Of a DNA stretch of 64,000 nucleotides, positions 25,366 to 35,510 are shown in pieces. This stretch comes from Bacteroidales bacterium. GTDB taxonomy: Bacteria; Bacteroidota; Bacteroidia; Bacteroidales; UBA932. Below the pieces are notes generated by a model, which saw only the letters and a list, made by a program, of their open reading frames with translations, made no database searches and was not told the DNA's origin. Numbering within the stretch: position 1 is the first letter of the stretch; each line of letters begins with the position of its first letter. A program made the translations under genes and the position numbers. The stretch covers positions 124,001 through 188,000 of the forward strand of contig JAFRRA010000006.1 of the NCBI GenBank assembly GCA_017428325.1, written 5' to 3'.

Positions 25366-26730
25366 ATGGAAATGCGGAAAACATTCAAGGGCGGGCTTTA
25401 CTATATGGGCTTCAAGGAGTTCATACGCCTTCTCTTCAACCATTTCCTCTACAGGAAAGTTTACAATATAGGAGACGAAAAGATCCTTCCGGAGGGCAAT
25501 CCGCAGGTAATAGCGTCAAACCACCAGAACTGCCTGGTAGACGCGATTGCGGTGATGCTGGCTTACAAGGGGCCGGGAAGAAGACCTTTCTTCTGGGCAA
25601 GGGCGGATATCTTTGCTGTCAACAGGATACTGGAAAAATATCTGAGATTCCTCGGCCTGATGCCGGCATTCAGGATGGAGCACGAGGGAATGGAGGATGT
25701 CGGAAAGAACAGCGCATCCTTTGACGAAAGCTACCACCTTCTGAAGCACGGGCAGAGCGTGATGATTTTCCCGGAGGCGGGCCATCAGGATAAAAGGTTC
25801 CTAGGGCACTTTACCATGGGATACACCACAATGGCATTCAAGGCTGCGGAACAAACCGGATTCGAAAAGGAGATTTTCATACTTCCTGTGGCCAACCATT
25901 ACTCTGACTATTTCGGGATGAGAAGGGAAATGTGCGTGATGTTTTCAGATCCGGTATCTCTGAAGCCTTACTACGGGCTCTATCAGGAAAAGCCGAGGAC
26001 AGCCATGAGGGAAGTCAACCAGGTTGTGCGCGAGGCCATCTCATCCATGATGCTGAACATACAGGACCTGGACAACTACCCGGCCATAGATTTCCTCAGG
26101 ACAAACTATGGAAAGTCCTTTGCTTTCATGCGCAAGGAACCATACGGAACCCTTCCGGAAAAGCTCAAGGCGGAAAAGGAGTTCGTTGCAGCACTGGGGG
26201 CGTTGGAAGACGGGACGCGGGAGTCTGTTTACAGCCAGACTGAAGAATTGAGGAAAGGGCTTGAGGAAACTGGTCTGCAGTTCAAATCGCTGAGCAAAAA
26301 AGTATCTTGGAGTTCAACGATATTGAAGATTGCAGGGCTGGCAATCCTGTTTCCTCTTTGGATATTCTCGCTATGGCCTAATTTCCTTCTTTACCACATT
26401 CCAAAACGGCTGACAAAAAGGACTGGGGACAAAATGCTGTCGTCCTCGTTCCTGCTTGCAGTTAACGCGGTGATTGCCATACCGTTTTTCGCAGTGGTCT
26501 CCTTTGTCCTGGTATGGTGGCTGCTTACCATCTATATGGCTGTCCTGTACCTTCTTCTGATGCCTCCTCTGGCTTTGTTCTGCTGGTACTACACGGAATG
26601 GTGGGCTTCTGTCAGGGAGGATTTGAGGCTTCTGGGATTTTATAAAAAATCAAAAATTGCTATCTTGCACTCTTTAAGGCATGAGAGCGAAAAACTGGAA
26701 GACCGGCTATGGTCTTTGTTCAAGATATGA
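25366..26730 (+). CDS. PlsC-like acyltransferase with C-terminal membrane domain
   Basis: A 454-residue protein. Residues about 20-250 form a glycerol-3-phosphate/lysophosphatidate acyltransferase domain, with block I NHQNCLVD (His and Asp five residues apart, as in the larger GPAT-like branch), GLMPAFR and block III FPEAGHQD. Two or three hydrophobic helices lie between about 320 and 410. The stop overlaps the start of the ketoacyl synthase gene (ATGA at 26727). It probably transfers an acyl chain from the acyl carrier protein encoded downstream to an unknown acceptor. Confidence 0.85.
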   Translation: MEMRKTFKGGLYYMGFKEFIRLLFNHFLYRKVYNIGDEKILPEGNPQVIASNHQNCLVDAIAVMLAYKGPGRRPFFWARADIFAVNRILEKYLRFLGLMPAFRMEHEGMEDVGKNSASFDESYHLLKHGQSVMIFPEAGHQDKRFLGHFTMGYTTMAFKAAEQTGFEKEIFILPVANHYSDYFGMRREMCVMFSDPVSLKPYYGLYQEKPRTAMREVNQVVREAISSMMLNIQDLDNYPAIDFLRTNYGKSFAFMRKEPYGTLPEKLKAEKEFVAALGALEDGTRESVYSQTEELRKGLEETGLQFKSLSKKVSWSSTILKIAGLAILFPLWIFSLWPNFLLYHIPKRLTKRTGDKMLSSSFLLAVNAVIAIPFFAVVSFVLVWWLLTIYMAVLYLLLMPPLALFCWYYTEWWASVREDLRLLGFYKKSKIAILHSLRHESEKLEDRLWSLFKI

Positions 26731-27947
26731 AAAGAAGAGTTGTCATAACAGGAATGGGAATTTATTCCTGCCTCGGAAAGACTTTGGACGAGGTCAGGGA
26801 TTCCCTTTATAACGGAAAGAGCGGAATAGTCTTCGACCCCGCAAGAAAGCAGCTGGGATTCCTGTCCGCGCTTACCGGACACATAGAAATCCCTAACCTG
26901 AAAGGTATCCTCAGCAGAAACCAGAGGGTGTATATGCCGGAACAGGCACTGTACGCCTATTGCGCAACTGCGGATGCCCTCAGGGACGCGAAGATAGACC
27001 AGGATTATCTGGACAGCCACGAGGTGGGTCTTCTTTACGGAAACGACTCCAGCGCCGACCCTGTCGTTGCAAGCGTGGATGCCATGAGAGAGAAGGGAGA
27101 CACTTCTCTGATTGGAAGCGGAGGCATCTTCAAGAGCATGAACTCCACGGTCACGATGAACCTTTCCTGCATATTCAAGCTCAAGGGAATAAACCTTACC
27201 GTCAGCGGAGCCTGCGCCAGCGGAAGCCACTCCATAGGATGGGGAAGCATGCTTATCCAGAACGGACTGCAGGATATGGTAATCTGCGGCGGAGCTCAGG
27301 AAGTGAACCCGTTCTCAGTATGCAGCTTCGACGGCATCGGCGCATTCTCCAAGAGGGAGAGCGAGCCGGAAAAGGCATCCCGTCCTTTCGACCGCCACAG
27401 GGATGGACTCGTTCCTTCAGGCGGTGCGGCCACAGTCATCCTGGAAGACTACGAGAGTGCCGTGAAGAGAGGCGCCCCTATCATCGCCGAGGTACTTGGA
27501 TACGGCTTCTCTTCCAATGGAGACCATATCTCAGTTCCAAACGTGGACGGTCCGGCCAGAAGCCTCAGGATGGCTCTGGCACATTCGGGACTCACTCCCG
27601 CTGAAATCGGCTACATCAACGCCCACGCCACAAGCACAATGGTCGGAGACCAGAACGAGGCCAAGGCTATCTACCAGGTATTTGGAGACGTCATGCCGCC
27701 TGTTACCAGCACCAAGTCCCAGACCGGACACGAGATGTGGATGGCCGGGGCAAGCGAGGTGATTTACTCCATCCTGATGATGAAAAACGGTTTCATCGGG
27801 GCAAACGTAAACTTCGAGGAGCCGGACGAGGACTCCGCAAAGCTGAACATTCCTGCAAAGAGAATCGAGAGGAAATTTGACACCTTCCTTTCCAACTCCT
27901 TCGGATTCGGCGGGACCAACTCCACACTTGTGGTCAAAAACCTTTGA
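26727..27947 (+). CDS. Beta-ketoacyl-ACP synthase (KAS II-like)
   Basis: A 406-residue condensing enzyme. The catalytic triad is visible: Cys163 in SGACASGSHS, His300 in NAHATST and His335 in SQTGHEMWMAG, with Lys330. The N-terminus MKRRVVITGMGIYSCLG is typical. It lies between the acyltransferase and a dedicated acyl carrier protein in an ATGA-overlapped operon with an exporter, an arrangement of specialised pathways such as aryl polyenes rather than of housekeeping fab genes. The chain it extends is unknown. I chose the ATG at 26727 over an upstream in-frame one at 26709. Confidence 0.9.
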   Translation: MKRRVVITGMGIYSCLGKTLDEVRDSLYNGKSGIVFDPARKQLGFLSALTGHIEIPNLKGILSRNQRVYMPEQALYAYCATADALRDAKIDQDYLDSHEVGLLYGNDSSADPVVASVDAMREKGDTSLIGSGGIFKSMNSTVTMNLSCIFKLKGINLTVSGACASGSHSIGWGSMLIQNGLQDMVICGGAQEVNPFSVCSFDGIGAFSKRESEPEKASRPFDRHRDGLVPSGGAATVILEDYESAVKRGAPIIAEVLGYGFSSNGDHISVPNVDGPARSLRMALAHSGLTPAEIGYINAHATSTMVGDQNEAKAIYQVFGDVMPPVTSTKSQTGHEMWMAGASEVIYSILMMKNGFIGANVNFEEPDEDSAKLNIPAKRIERKFDTFLSNSFGFGGTNSTLVVKNL

Positions 27948-27968
27948 TAAACAAACTATTATTGCAAT

Positions 27969-28217
27969 ATGACAAAAGAAGAACTGATTGCCAAGACCAT
28001 AGATATTCTGGCAGATGAATTCGAGGTAGAGAAGGAGGACATCACTCCGGACGCAGACATCAAGAAAACCCTGGATCTTGACAGCCTTTCACTGGTAGAC
28101 CTTGTGGCTTTGATAGAAGAAACCTTCGACATCAAGATCAAGGGCACAGACCTGATGAAGACAACAACCTTCAGCCAACTCTACGACTTCCTCTTCGAGA
28201 GAATCAGCGCAAAATAA
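27969..28217 (+). CDS. Acyl carrier protein
   Basis: An 82-residue acidic helical protein with the phosphopantetheine site LDLDSLSLVDLV, Ser39 being the attachment residue. It starts 21 bp after the ketoacyl synthase and its stop abuts the MMPL exporter ATG. Its sequence and context mark it as a pathway-specific carrier that holds the intermediate for the adjacent synthase, acyltransferase and oxidoreductase. Confidence 0.93.
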   Translation: MTKEELIAKTIDILADEFEVEKEDITPDADIKKTLDLDSLSLVDLVALIEETFDIKIKGTDLMKTTTFSQLYDFLFERISAK

Positions 28218-30731
28218 ATGACCCGTCTGGCCCTGGCCGTCTACCGCTTTTTCAGGAAGAGGCGCGCGGTATTCTACATAACCCTCCTGGGCAGTTTCAT
28301 CTTGCTGGCTTTCCTGGCCGGCAGGATGTACTATGAGGAGGATATTACCAAGCTCCTCCCGGCAACGGAAGAAAACAGCGGCGTGCGCTATGTCTTTGAC
28401 AGGCTGAGAGTCAAGGACAAGATTTTCGTGGAACTCAGGATAACGGACAGCACAATGAGCCCCCAGGATATGGTGGACACGCTGGTTTCCGCTTCCGACA
28501 GACTCTGCGATTCCATTAAGGCTCACGACAAGGACGGCTACATGGAAGACATCTTCAACAGGATAGACCCGTCTCTTCTGGAGGACGGAGCCTTCCTGAT
28601 CCTGGACAACGCTCCCTGCTTCCTGGACAGCACGTTCTATCCTTCTCTGGACAACCTGCTGAACGCCAAGAGCCTGGATTCCCTTATGCAGGCAAATGCG
28701 GAACTTCTTGAAGAAGACGCTTCCGGAATGTGGTACGACATCATCTGCAAAGACCCCCTGGCATTCAGGAGCCTTGCGATGAAAAACCTCGCCTCCGCAG
28801 GGGGAGACCTATCGGACGGCTCCGCCCACAAGGAAAAGGGAAAGCTTACCCTCACCGATTTCCACCTGATGAGTTCGGACAGCACCGTGGCCCTGGCTTA
28901 TGTCTCTCCGGCATTCCGGGCTATGGACAGCAAGTCCGGCTCCCATCTTATAAGCCTGATCGAGGACGAGGCGGAAGAACTCTACAAGGTTTGCCCGCAA
29001 GTGGAGGTTCTCATCTGCGGCAAATCCACAAAAAGCGTCTACACGGCAAGGCGCATCAAGAAAGACCTGGTGCTGACCGTCAGCATCGCCCTTATAATCA
29101 TCATACTGATAATCGGATACTGCTTCCGGACAAAGGACACGCTGCTGTATATGCTGATGCCTCTTGTCTGGGGAGTTGTGGCCGCCATAGCAGCCGTCTA
29201 TCTCATCCAGGGACAGATGTCCTTCATAGCCCTGGGCATAGGGTGTATCGTGATTGGAGTGGCCCTCAGCTACTGCATCCACATAATAACCCACCACAAG
29301 TACATCGCTTCAGTAGAACAAGTCATAAGGGACCAGGCAAAGCCGGTGGCTCTGGGATGCATCACCACCGTAGGCTCCCTCCTGGGACTGATATTCACCA
29401 AGTCTTCCCTCCTCAGCGATTTCGGCCTCATGGCCTCTCTGGTTATGGTGGGAACAACCCTTGCGGCCATATTCTTTCTTCCGCAATTCTTCAGGAACTC
29501 CACGGGTAAGAAAAACGACAAGGCGTTTGAAGCCATCGAGAAAATTACAACCCGCCCTTACCACAAGAGCGGATGGGTTATTATTCTGGTTGTCGTCCTG
29601 TTTGTCCTCAGCATCATCTTCACGAGAGGACGGGCCAACTTCGACACAGACCTTTTCCACCTTGCCTATAACGACCCTAAACTCATAACTGCGGAGCAGA
29701 TTTATGACAGTAAACTCGAAAGCGGCCTTCAGATAAAGCACATCGCGGTCCGCTCCAAAGACCTGGACAGCGCCTTGGCCCTGAACAAGGTTCTGGCAAA
29801 GGAGTGCCAGATACTCCAGGACAAGGGTGTCATCTCTTCCTACAATACCGTCTCCAACCTTCTTCTCCCGTCCACCGAACAGACGGAGAGAATTGACCTG
29901 TGGAACGCATATTTCACTCCGCAGAAAAAGGACCAGGTCAAGAAAATGACTGCGGCGGCAGCCGGGCGCAACGGCTTTGAGGCGGAAATGTTCGAGCCTT
30001 TCTACGAGGCTTTGGACAAGGATTATTCTCCTGTGGACGTATTCTCGGAAGGAAAGATCCCTAACGAGATCATGGGTAATTTCATAGAGAAGAACGAGGA
30101 CGGAACCTATCTGGTGCTCACCACCATTAAGGCAAAGGACAAGGACAGCCTGTGGAGAGCCTCCGAAATCCTGGCGGAGGGAGGACAGGACAGGGACAAA
30201 GAACTTTCCGGCGGAGTTGTCGTGATAGACCCTCTGTTCTACACCACAAATATGCTCGAGATTATGGAGCACGATTTCAACACCGTGCTGCTGATTTCCT
30301 CGCTGTTCGTGCTTGTGATCCTTCTGCTTGCCTTCAAGAACATTGTACACGCCCTGATAGCCTTCCTGCCGATGTTCATGAGCTGGTTCATGGTGCTCGG
30401 CTTCATGAGGCTGTTCAACATAGAGTTCAACCTGATCAATATGGTAATCTCCACCTTCATCTTCGGAATGGGAGTGGACTACAGTATCTTCGTGATGGAC
30501 GGCCTGATCAAGGGCAAGGAAAGGGAAGAACTCCTCAGATATCACCGCAGCGCCATTTTCTTCTCCGCCGTGATGCTGATTCTGGCGATAAGCAGCCTGC
30601 TGTTCGCCGTCCATCCGGCCATTTCCTCCATCGGCCTTTCCACCCTGGCGGGAATGATCTCCACTATCGTGATTACTTTCACCCTGCAGCCTTACCTGTT
30701 CTACAAGTGGGAGGCTTACAGACATAGATGA
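28218..30731 (+). CDS. MMPL/RND-family lipid exporter
   Basis: An 837-residue inner-membrane protein with the two-repeat RND plan: one helix near residues 14-35, a periplasmic domain of about 250 residues, five helices (about 280-430), then a seventh helix near 452, a second large domain and five final helices with GMGVDYSIFVMDGL near 750. MMPL proteins move lipids or polyketide-like products to the outer leaflet or periplasm. Its gene abuts the acyl carrier protein gene and overlaps the oxidoreductase start by 4 bp (ATGA), so it is an integral part of this operon and probably exports its product. Confidence 0.9.
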   Translation: MTRLALAVYRFFRKRRAVFYITLLGSFILLAFLAGRMYYEEDITKLLPATEENSGVRYVFDRLRVKDKIFVELRITDSTMSPQDMVDTLVSASDRLCDSIKAHDKDGYMEDIFNRIDPSLLEDGAFLILDNAPCFLDSTFYPSLDNLLNAKSLDSLMQANAELLEEDASGMWYDIICKDPLAFRSLAMKNLASAGGDLSDGSAHKEKGKLTLTDFHLMSSDSTVALAYVSPAFRAMDSKSGSHLISLIEDEAEELYKVCPQVEVLICGKSTKSVYTARRIKKDLVLTVSIALIIIILIIGYCFRTKDTLLYMLMPLVWGVVAAIAAVYLIQGQMSFIALGIGCIVIGVALSYCIHIITHHKYIASVEQVIRDQAKPVALGCITTVGSLLGLIFTKSSLLSDFGLMASLVMVGTTLAAIFFLPQFFRNSTGKKNDKAFEAIEKITTRPYHKSGWVIILVVVLFVLSIIFTRGRANFDTDLFHLAYNDPKLITAEQIYDSKLESGLQIKHIAVRSKDLDSALALNKVLAKECQILQDKGVISSYNTVSNLLLPSTEQTERIDLWNAYFTPQKKDQVKKMTAAAAGRNGFEAEMFEPFYEALDKDYSPVDVFSEGKIPNEIMGNFIEKNEDGTYLVLTTIKAKDKDSLWRASEILAEGGQDRDKELSGGVVVIDPLFYTTNMLEIMEHDFNTVLLISSLFVLVILLLAFKNIVHALIAFLPMFMSWFMVLGFMRLFNIEFNLINMVISTFIFGMGVDYSIFVMDGLIKGKEREELLRYHRSAIFFSAVMLILAISSLLFAVHPAISSIGLSTLAGMISTIVITFTLQPYLFYKWEAYRHR

Positions 30732-32209
30732 AATACGACGCAATCATACTAGGCAGCGGACTGGGAGGTCTGGAATGCGCCTTCATACTCGCCAAGAGCG
30801 GTATGAACGTGTGCGTTCTGGAAAAGAACGCCGCCCTGGGAGGATGCCTCCAGAGTTTCCGCAGGGGAAGCGACGAGTACGACACCGGATTCCACTATGT
30901 CGGAGCGCTGGGCAAAGGCCAGATCCTGGAAAGGATCTTCAGTCACTTCGGCCTTATGGACCTCCCTTGGCACCGGCTGGACGAAGATGGATTCGACCAG
31001 GTGATATTCAAGGACAGGAGTTATCTGCTGGCAAACGGCTACAGCCGGTTTGCAGGGTCTCTCTCGGCGATTTTTCCTAAATGCGGTGCTGAACTGGAAA
31101 ACTATGTCTCCTTCCTGGAGAAGGTAGGGAAAGGTATCGCCGAGCCTATATTCAGGGAATCCGGCGGGTTTGACTCGCTTAACGAACTGTTTGAAAAAAG
31201 CGCTTACGCATATCTCTGCCAGAATATCGGCAATCCGCTTCTGAGGAACATCCTGAGCGGAGCCTCCCTGAAACTGGAACTGAGAAAAAGCACACTACCG
31301 CTTTACACCTTCGCACAGATCAACAGTTCCTTCATCCAGAGTGCCTGGAGGCTTAAGGGAAGAGGCTCCCTTATCGCCGACACCCTTGCGGAAGGCATAA
31401 GGAAGATGGGCGGAACCGTCCTGACAAACGCCACAGTAACTTCCCTTGAGGAAAAGGACGGCAATATCACCGGAGCCAAAATACTGCACAAGGGATCCAC
31501 GGAATCATTGTCAGCAGACCTTTTTGTCTCCGACCTCAGCCCGCAGCTGACACTGGACCTCCTGAAAGAAAGCCCGAACATAAGGCCGGTATTCCGGCGC
31601 AGGATAAACCGCCTGGAACAGACCTGCGGCTTCTTCACCGTGAACATCAAGCTCAAGGAGGGAAGAATCCCGTATCTTAACCGCAACATATACTGCTACT
31701 CCCCGGATCTGGAATCCGTATGGGACCTGACGGGAAGCAAAGTAAGGGGAGTCCTCATAAGCCAGCAGGTTCCCCAAAGCGGAGCCTTCGCCTCCCAGAT
31801 GGACATCCTGACTCCGATGGACTTTTCGGAAGTCGAGCCTTGGAAAGACACGGTGCCACTCCGTCGCGGAGAAGAATATCTGGCCTTCAAGGCAGAAAAG
31901 GCTGAGGAATGCATAAGGATGGCGGAAGAAATCTTCCCGAACCTGAAAGAATCCATACAGGCTTACTACACCTCCACTCCACTCACTTACAGAGACTACA
32001 CGGGGGCTGTCCGGGGCACCGCATACGGCATAAGGAAAGACTGCAACAACCTCACCCAGACCCTGTTGACGCCAAAGACCCCGTTTGCCAACCTGTACTT
32101 CACTGGGCAGAACCTCAACCTTCACGGAATTCTGGGAGTATCCCTCACTTCTCTCCTCACCTGCTCGGAAATTTTGGGAAAAGAGCCGGTGGTACCTTTT
32201 TTGGAGTAA
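30728..32209 (+). CDS. FAD-dependent oxidoreductase (phytoene-desaturase-like)
   Basis: A 493-residue flavoprotein. The N-terminal dinucleotide fold is AIILGSGLGGLECAFILAKS with an acidic strand end VLEKN, and the C-terminus has NLYFTGQNLNLHGILGVS, the FAD-binding end typical of carotenoid desaturases, isomerases and retinol saturases. In this operon it could desaturate, isomerise or saturate an acyl or polyene chain. The start overlaps the MMPL stop. Confidence 0.87.
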   Translation: MKYDAIILGSGLGGLECAFILAKSGMNVCVLEKNAALGGCLQSFRRGSDEYDTGFHYVGALGKGQILERIFSHFGLMDLPWHRLDEDGFDQVIFKDRSYLLANGYSRFAGSLSAIFPKCGAELENYVSFLEKVGKGIAEPIFRESGGFDSLNELFEKSAYAYLCQNIGNPLLRNILSGASLKLELRKSTLPLYTFAQINSSFIQSAWRLKGRGSLIADTLAEGIRKMGGTVLTNATVTSLEEKDGNITGAKILHKGSTESLSADLFVSDLSPQLTLDLLKESPNIRPVFRRRINRLEQTCGFFTVNIKLKEGRIPYLNRNIYCYSPDLESVWDLTGSKVRGVLISQQVPQSGAFASQMDILTPMDFSEVEPWKDTVPLRRGEEYLAFKAEKAEECIRMAEEIFPNLKESIQAYYTSTPLTYRDYTGAVRGTAYGIRKDCNNLTQTLLTPKTPFANLYFTGQNLNLHGILGVSLTSLLTCSEILGKEPVVPFLE

Positions 32210-32221
32210 ATTTGCACCGTT

Positions 32222-32860
32222 ATGAGAAAAGTTTTCATCGCCATTCTTTCCTGCTGCGTTCTGACGAGCGCCGCCGCTCTGTCGCAGAGTAAGGAAAAAG
32301 TTCTGGCAGACATCCAGAAAAAGAACGAGACATACAAGACCATAACCTCCAGCTGCACTCAGGTAAAGACCATGAAGGGAATGAAAAAGAATGTGGAGAG
32401 CAAGGGCAAGATGTACTTCATAAGGTCTTCCGAGAAACTGTCCATGCAGCTTACCCACGACAGGGTAAAGCACAAGGACAAGGAAAACCAGCTTATCATA
32501 AACGGGGACAAGGTCACGATGATATCCGGCGGGACCCGCAGCGTCTTCAACACCAAGACAGACCACAACATGAAGATCCTGAGGGGCACCCTGATATACT
32601 GCATCAAGGGAGAACTGGAAAAGGCCGCACAGCTCAACAAGTCAGACATCAAGATGACTGTCAGCGACAAGTACTATGTCTTCGAGATGAACGTGGCCAA
32701 GCACGCCAAGGGAAGATGGAACCACCTTACCGCTTCCTACAGCAAGAAGGATCTCAGCCTCTGCGTATTCACCCTTACCGAGAAGAACGGGAACACCACA
32801 ACCTGGAACACCCTAGACAAGGAATTCAACGGAATTATTCTCGACGACCTCTTCTATTAG
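32222..32860 (+). CDS. LolA-like outer-membrane lipid carrier
   Basis: A 212-residue periplasmic protein with signal peptide MRKVFIAILSCCVLTSAAAL. The mature part has the open beta-barrel pattern of LolA-type carriers, with KGKMYFIRSSEKLSMQL and later KSDIKMTVSDKYYVFEM. Specialised LolA-like proteins accompany MMPL exporters in aryl-polyene and flexirubin loci, where they are thought to carry lipid from the inner to the outer membrane. A TAAATTTG element at 32207-32214 might give an extra, nearly leaderless transcript. Confidence 0.82.
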   Translation: MRKVFIAILSCCVLTSAAALSQSKEKVLADIQKKNETYKTITSSCTQVKTMKGMKKNVESKGKMYFIRSSEKLSMQLTHDRVKHKDKENQLIINGDKVTMISGGTRSVFNTKTDHNMKILRGTLIYCIKGELEKAAQLNKSDIKMTVSDKYYVFEMNVAKHAKGRWNHLTASYSKKDLSLCVFTLTEKNGNTTTWNTLDKEFNGIILDDLFY

Positions 32861-32872
32861 ACTTTTGACGGA

Positions 32873-35491
32873 ATGTGCACTTGGAGCAAACGGGGACTTA
32901 TGAAATTTCTGCCGGCATTTTTGCTGGCGGCTGTCCTGCTTCTGCCTTCCGTCACCGATGCCCAGAGCACTAGGGTAAAGGGACGGGTCACCGATGCGGA
33001 TACGGGAGAGGGACTGCCTTTTGCCAACGTCTATTTCAAGGGCACGACCATTGGCGTTTCCACAGACCTTGACGGATATTATACGCTGGAGACCAGAGAC
33101 CTGACAGTTGACTTGCTCAGATTCGAGATGCTGAGCTACATCCCTGTCGAGAAGCAGATAAAGAAAGGGGCTTTCAACCAGATGGACATTGCCCTGAAGA
33201 TTGAGGAGAATCTCCTGAACCAGATTGTGGTCAAGCCGGATTACCGCTATATCCGCTGGATTCTTTCCAACATAGAGAAAGCCAAGGCATACAACAATCC
33301 GGAAGAGAGAGACCGCTACCAGTGCCGCCTTTACACCAAGATGGAACTGGACCTTGTCAACGCGGACACCCAGATAAAGAACAAGCTTCTGAGGAAAAAC
33401 TTCGGGTTCGTGTTCGACTATATGGATACTTCCGTAGTTTCCGGTCAGCCTTATCTGCCGATAATGATATCCGAGAACAACTCGATGTTCTACAAGCAGA
33501 AAGACCCGGCCTCCTCAAAGGAAATCATACAGGCAAGCCGCATATCGGGAGTAAAGGACGAGGCCACGTTCGCCCAGTTCACAGGCAATATGCACGTCAG
33601 GACCAACTTCTACGATGATTTCATAGACCTGTTCAACGTGCAGATTCCTTCCCCTGTCAAGGGACCGAACGTGTACTACGACTACTATCTGATAGACAGC
33701 CTCAACATAGACGGAAGGAAGACCTACCATATCCGTTTCCATCCGGCAAAAATGGTCTCGTCGCCGACCTTCGACGGAGAGATGAGGGTGGACGCCCAGG
33801 ACTGGGCCGTAAGGGAGATCCACGTCAAGCTCAAGAAAGGATCCAATGTGAACTGGATCAGAGACCTTGTCATGGATTCCGAATACCAGCTTGTCGGAGG
33901 AAAGGGTTCTTATCAGGGAAGGGACTCGCTCTGGTTCTTCAAGCAGGACAAGCTGTATGCTGATTTCTCCGTCACGATGAGGGATTCCTCCAAGCTGATG
34001 TCTTTCCTCGGAAGGAGGCAGTGCGACTATCTCGACCCGAGGTTCGACATCCCTATGCCCGACAGCGTATCCCGCCTAATGAGCAGCGTGACAATGAGCC
34101 CGAACCCTCTTGTCAACGACGAGGCATATTGGGAGCAGAACCGTCCTTTCGCTCTCAGCGAAAAGGAGAACAACATCTACAAGATGGTGGATTCCATAAA
34201 GAACGTCCCTCTGTACCGCAATATCTACACTATAGTGAACACCTTCATAAACGGATATTACGACTTCAAGTACTTTGGCGTGGGTCCGTACTACAAGATG
34301 TTCAGTTTCAACAATCTTGAAGGAGCCAGATTCCAGTTCGGGGGCAAGACCACCGAGGACTTCAGCAAAAAACTCAGGATTTCCGGACACATTGCATACG
34401 GAACAAAAGACAGGAAATTCAAGGGAAGGCTGACCGGAGAATATATGTTCAGCAATATGCCGACCCGCAAGGTAATCGCCAGCGTAAGCCGAGATATGGT
34501 GCAGATGGGAAGGGGCACGGACGCCCTTACCGAGGCCAACATCATGTCCTCCCTCCTCAACAAGGGAAACAGCGAGAGGATCAGCCCTGTGAACGAATAT
34601 ATGCTTGGCTATGTACACGAATGGAACGAGGGCTTCAACAACAGCATAGCGCTGGAAGGAAGGCGCATCTACTCCAACCGCTACGTTCCGATGTTCACTC
34701 CGGACAGCGTGCACGTGACCAGCGTAGCCTCCAACCAGATACATTATTCCGCCCGCTTTTCCTGGGACGAGACCGTGACCAGGGGCACGTTCGACAAGAT
34801 ATATGTCCTTACTCATTATCCTGTCGTGACCATAGACCTCATCGGCGGAATAAAGGGCCTGGCAGACAATGACTACGGTTATTTCAGGGTTGAGTCCGCA
34901 GTGGATTACACCCTGCCTCTCCCACCTTTCGGAACCTCCACGTTCCATCTTACCGGCGGAAAGATTATCGGCAAAGTTTCTTATCCTCTTCTCAAGCTCC
35001 ACGAAGGTAACGGCACCTATTTCCTGGACAAGAGTTCCTTTGCCTGCATGGACTTCTACGAGTTTGCTTCAGATACCTGGACCACCTTCTTCTACGAGCA
35101 TAATTTCAGGGGCTTCTTCCTGGGCAAGATTCCTCTTATGAAGAGGCTGCAGTGGAGGGAGGTCTTCACCCTCAAGGCCGCTTACGGTACCCTTTCCAAG
35201 ATGAACAACGGTATCACTGACGGCAAGATAGGCAATCCTGGAAGCAACATCCCGGGCACCGGACCCGGCCAGAGATACGAGGGAATGAGCGCCCGCCTTC
35301 TCTTCCCGGAAGGCATGGGTTCCCTCCGCAAACCTTACGTGGAGATGGGTGTCGGAGTCACCAACATCTTCCGTGTCTTCCGTGTGGACTGCTTCTGGAG
35401 AATGACACACCGCTTCAAGATCGTGGATGGAGTCAAGGTCAAGAAAAACCACAGGGCAGCCGTCAACTTCGGTATAGAATGGGCTTTCTAG
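32873..35491 (+). CDS. DUF5686 outer-membrane protein with carboxypeptidase-regulatory domain
   Basis: An 872-residue protein. After a signal peptide (an ATG at 32900 beginning MKFLPAFLLAAVLLL is an alternative start) comes a CarboxypepD_reg-like beta-sandwich (about 33-115, GRVTDADTGEGLPFANVYF), then the DUF5686 region and a barrel-like C-terminus ending in WAF. DUF5686 proteins are large outer-membrane proteins of Bacteroidota without known function. The gene is 12 bp after the LolA-like gene, the same spacing as in the rest of the operon, so it may be the outer-membrane acceptor or channel of the exported lipid. Confidence 0.82.
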   Translation: MCTWSKRGLMKFLPAFLLAAVLLLPSVTDAQSTRVKGRVTDADTGEGLPFANVYFKGTTIGVSTDLDGYYTLETRDLTVDLLRFEMLSYIPVEKQIKKGAFNQMDIALKIEENLLNQIVVKPDYRYIRWILSNIEKAKAYNNPEERDRYQCRLYTKMELDLVNADTQIKNKLLRKNFGFVFDYMDTSVVSGQPYLPIMISENNSMFYKQKDPASSKEIIQASRISGVKDEATFAQFTGNMHVRTNFYDDFIDLFNVQIPSPVKGPNVYYDYYLIDSLNIDGRKTYHIRFHPAKMVSSPTFDGEMRVDAQDWAVREIHVKLKKGSNVNWIRDLVMDSEYQLVGGKGSYQGRDSLWFFKQDKLYADFSVTMRDSSKLMSFLGRRQCDYLDPRFDIPMPDSVSRLMSSVTMSPNPLVNDEAYWEQNRPFALSEKENNIYKMVDSIKNVPLYRNIYTIVNTFINGYYDFKYFGVGPYYKMFSFNNLEGARFQFGGKTTEDFSKKLRISGHIAYGTKDRKFKGRLTGEYMFSNMPTRKVIASVSRDMVQMGRGTDALTEANIMSSLLNKGNSERISPVNEYMLGYVHEWNEGFNNSIALEGRRIYSNRYVPMFTPDSVHVTSVASNQIHYSARFSWDETVTRGTFDKIYVLTHYPVVTIDLIGGIKGLADNDYGYFRVESAVDYTLPLPPFGTSTFHLTGGKIIGKVSYPLLKLHEGNGTYFLDKSSFACMDFYEFASDTWTTFFYEHNFRGFFLGKIPLMKRLQWREVFTLKAAYGTLSKMNNGITDGKIGNPGSNIPGTGPGQRYEGMSARLLFPEGMGSLRKPYVEMGVGVTNIFRVFRVDCFWRMTHRFKIVDGVKVKKNHRAAVNFGIEWAF

Positions 35492-35510
35492 AATTAAAAA
35501 ACACAATAAT

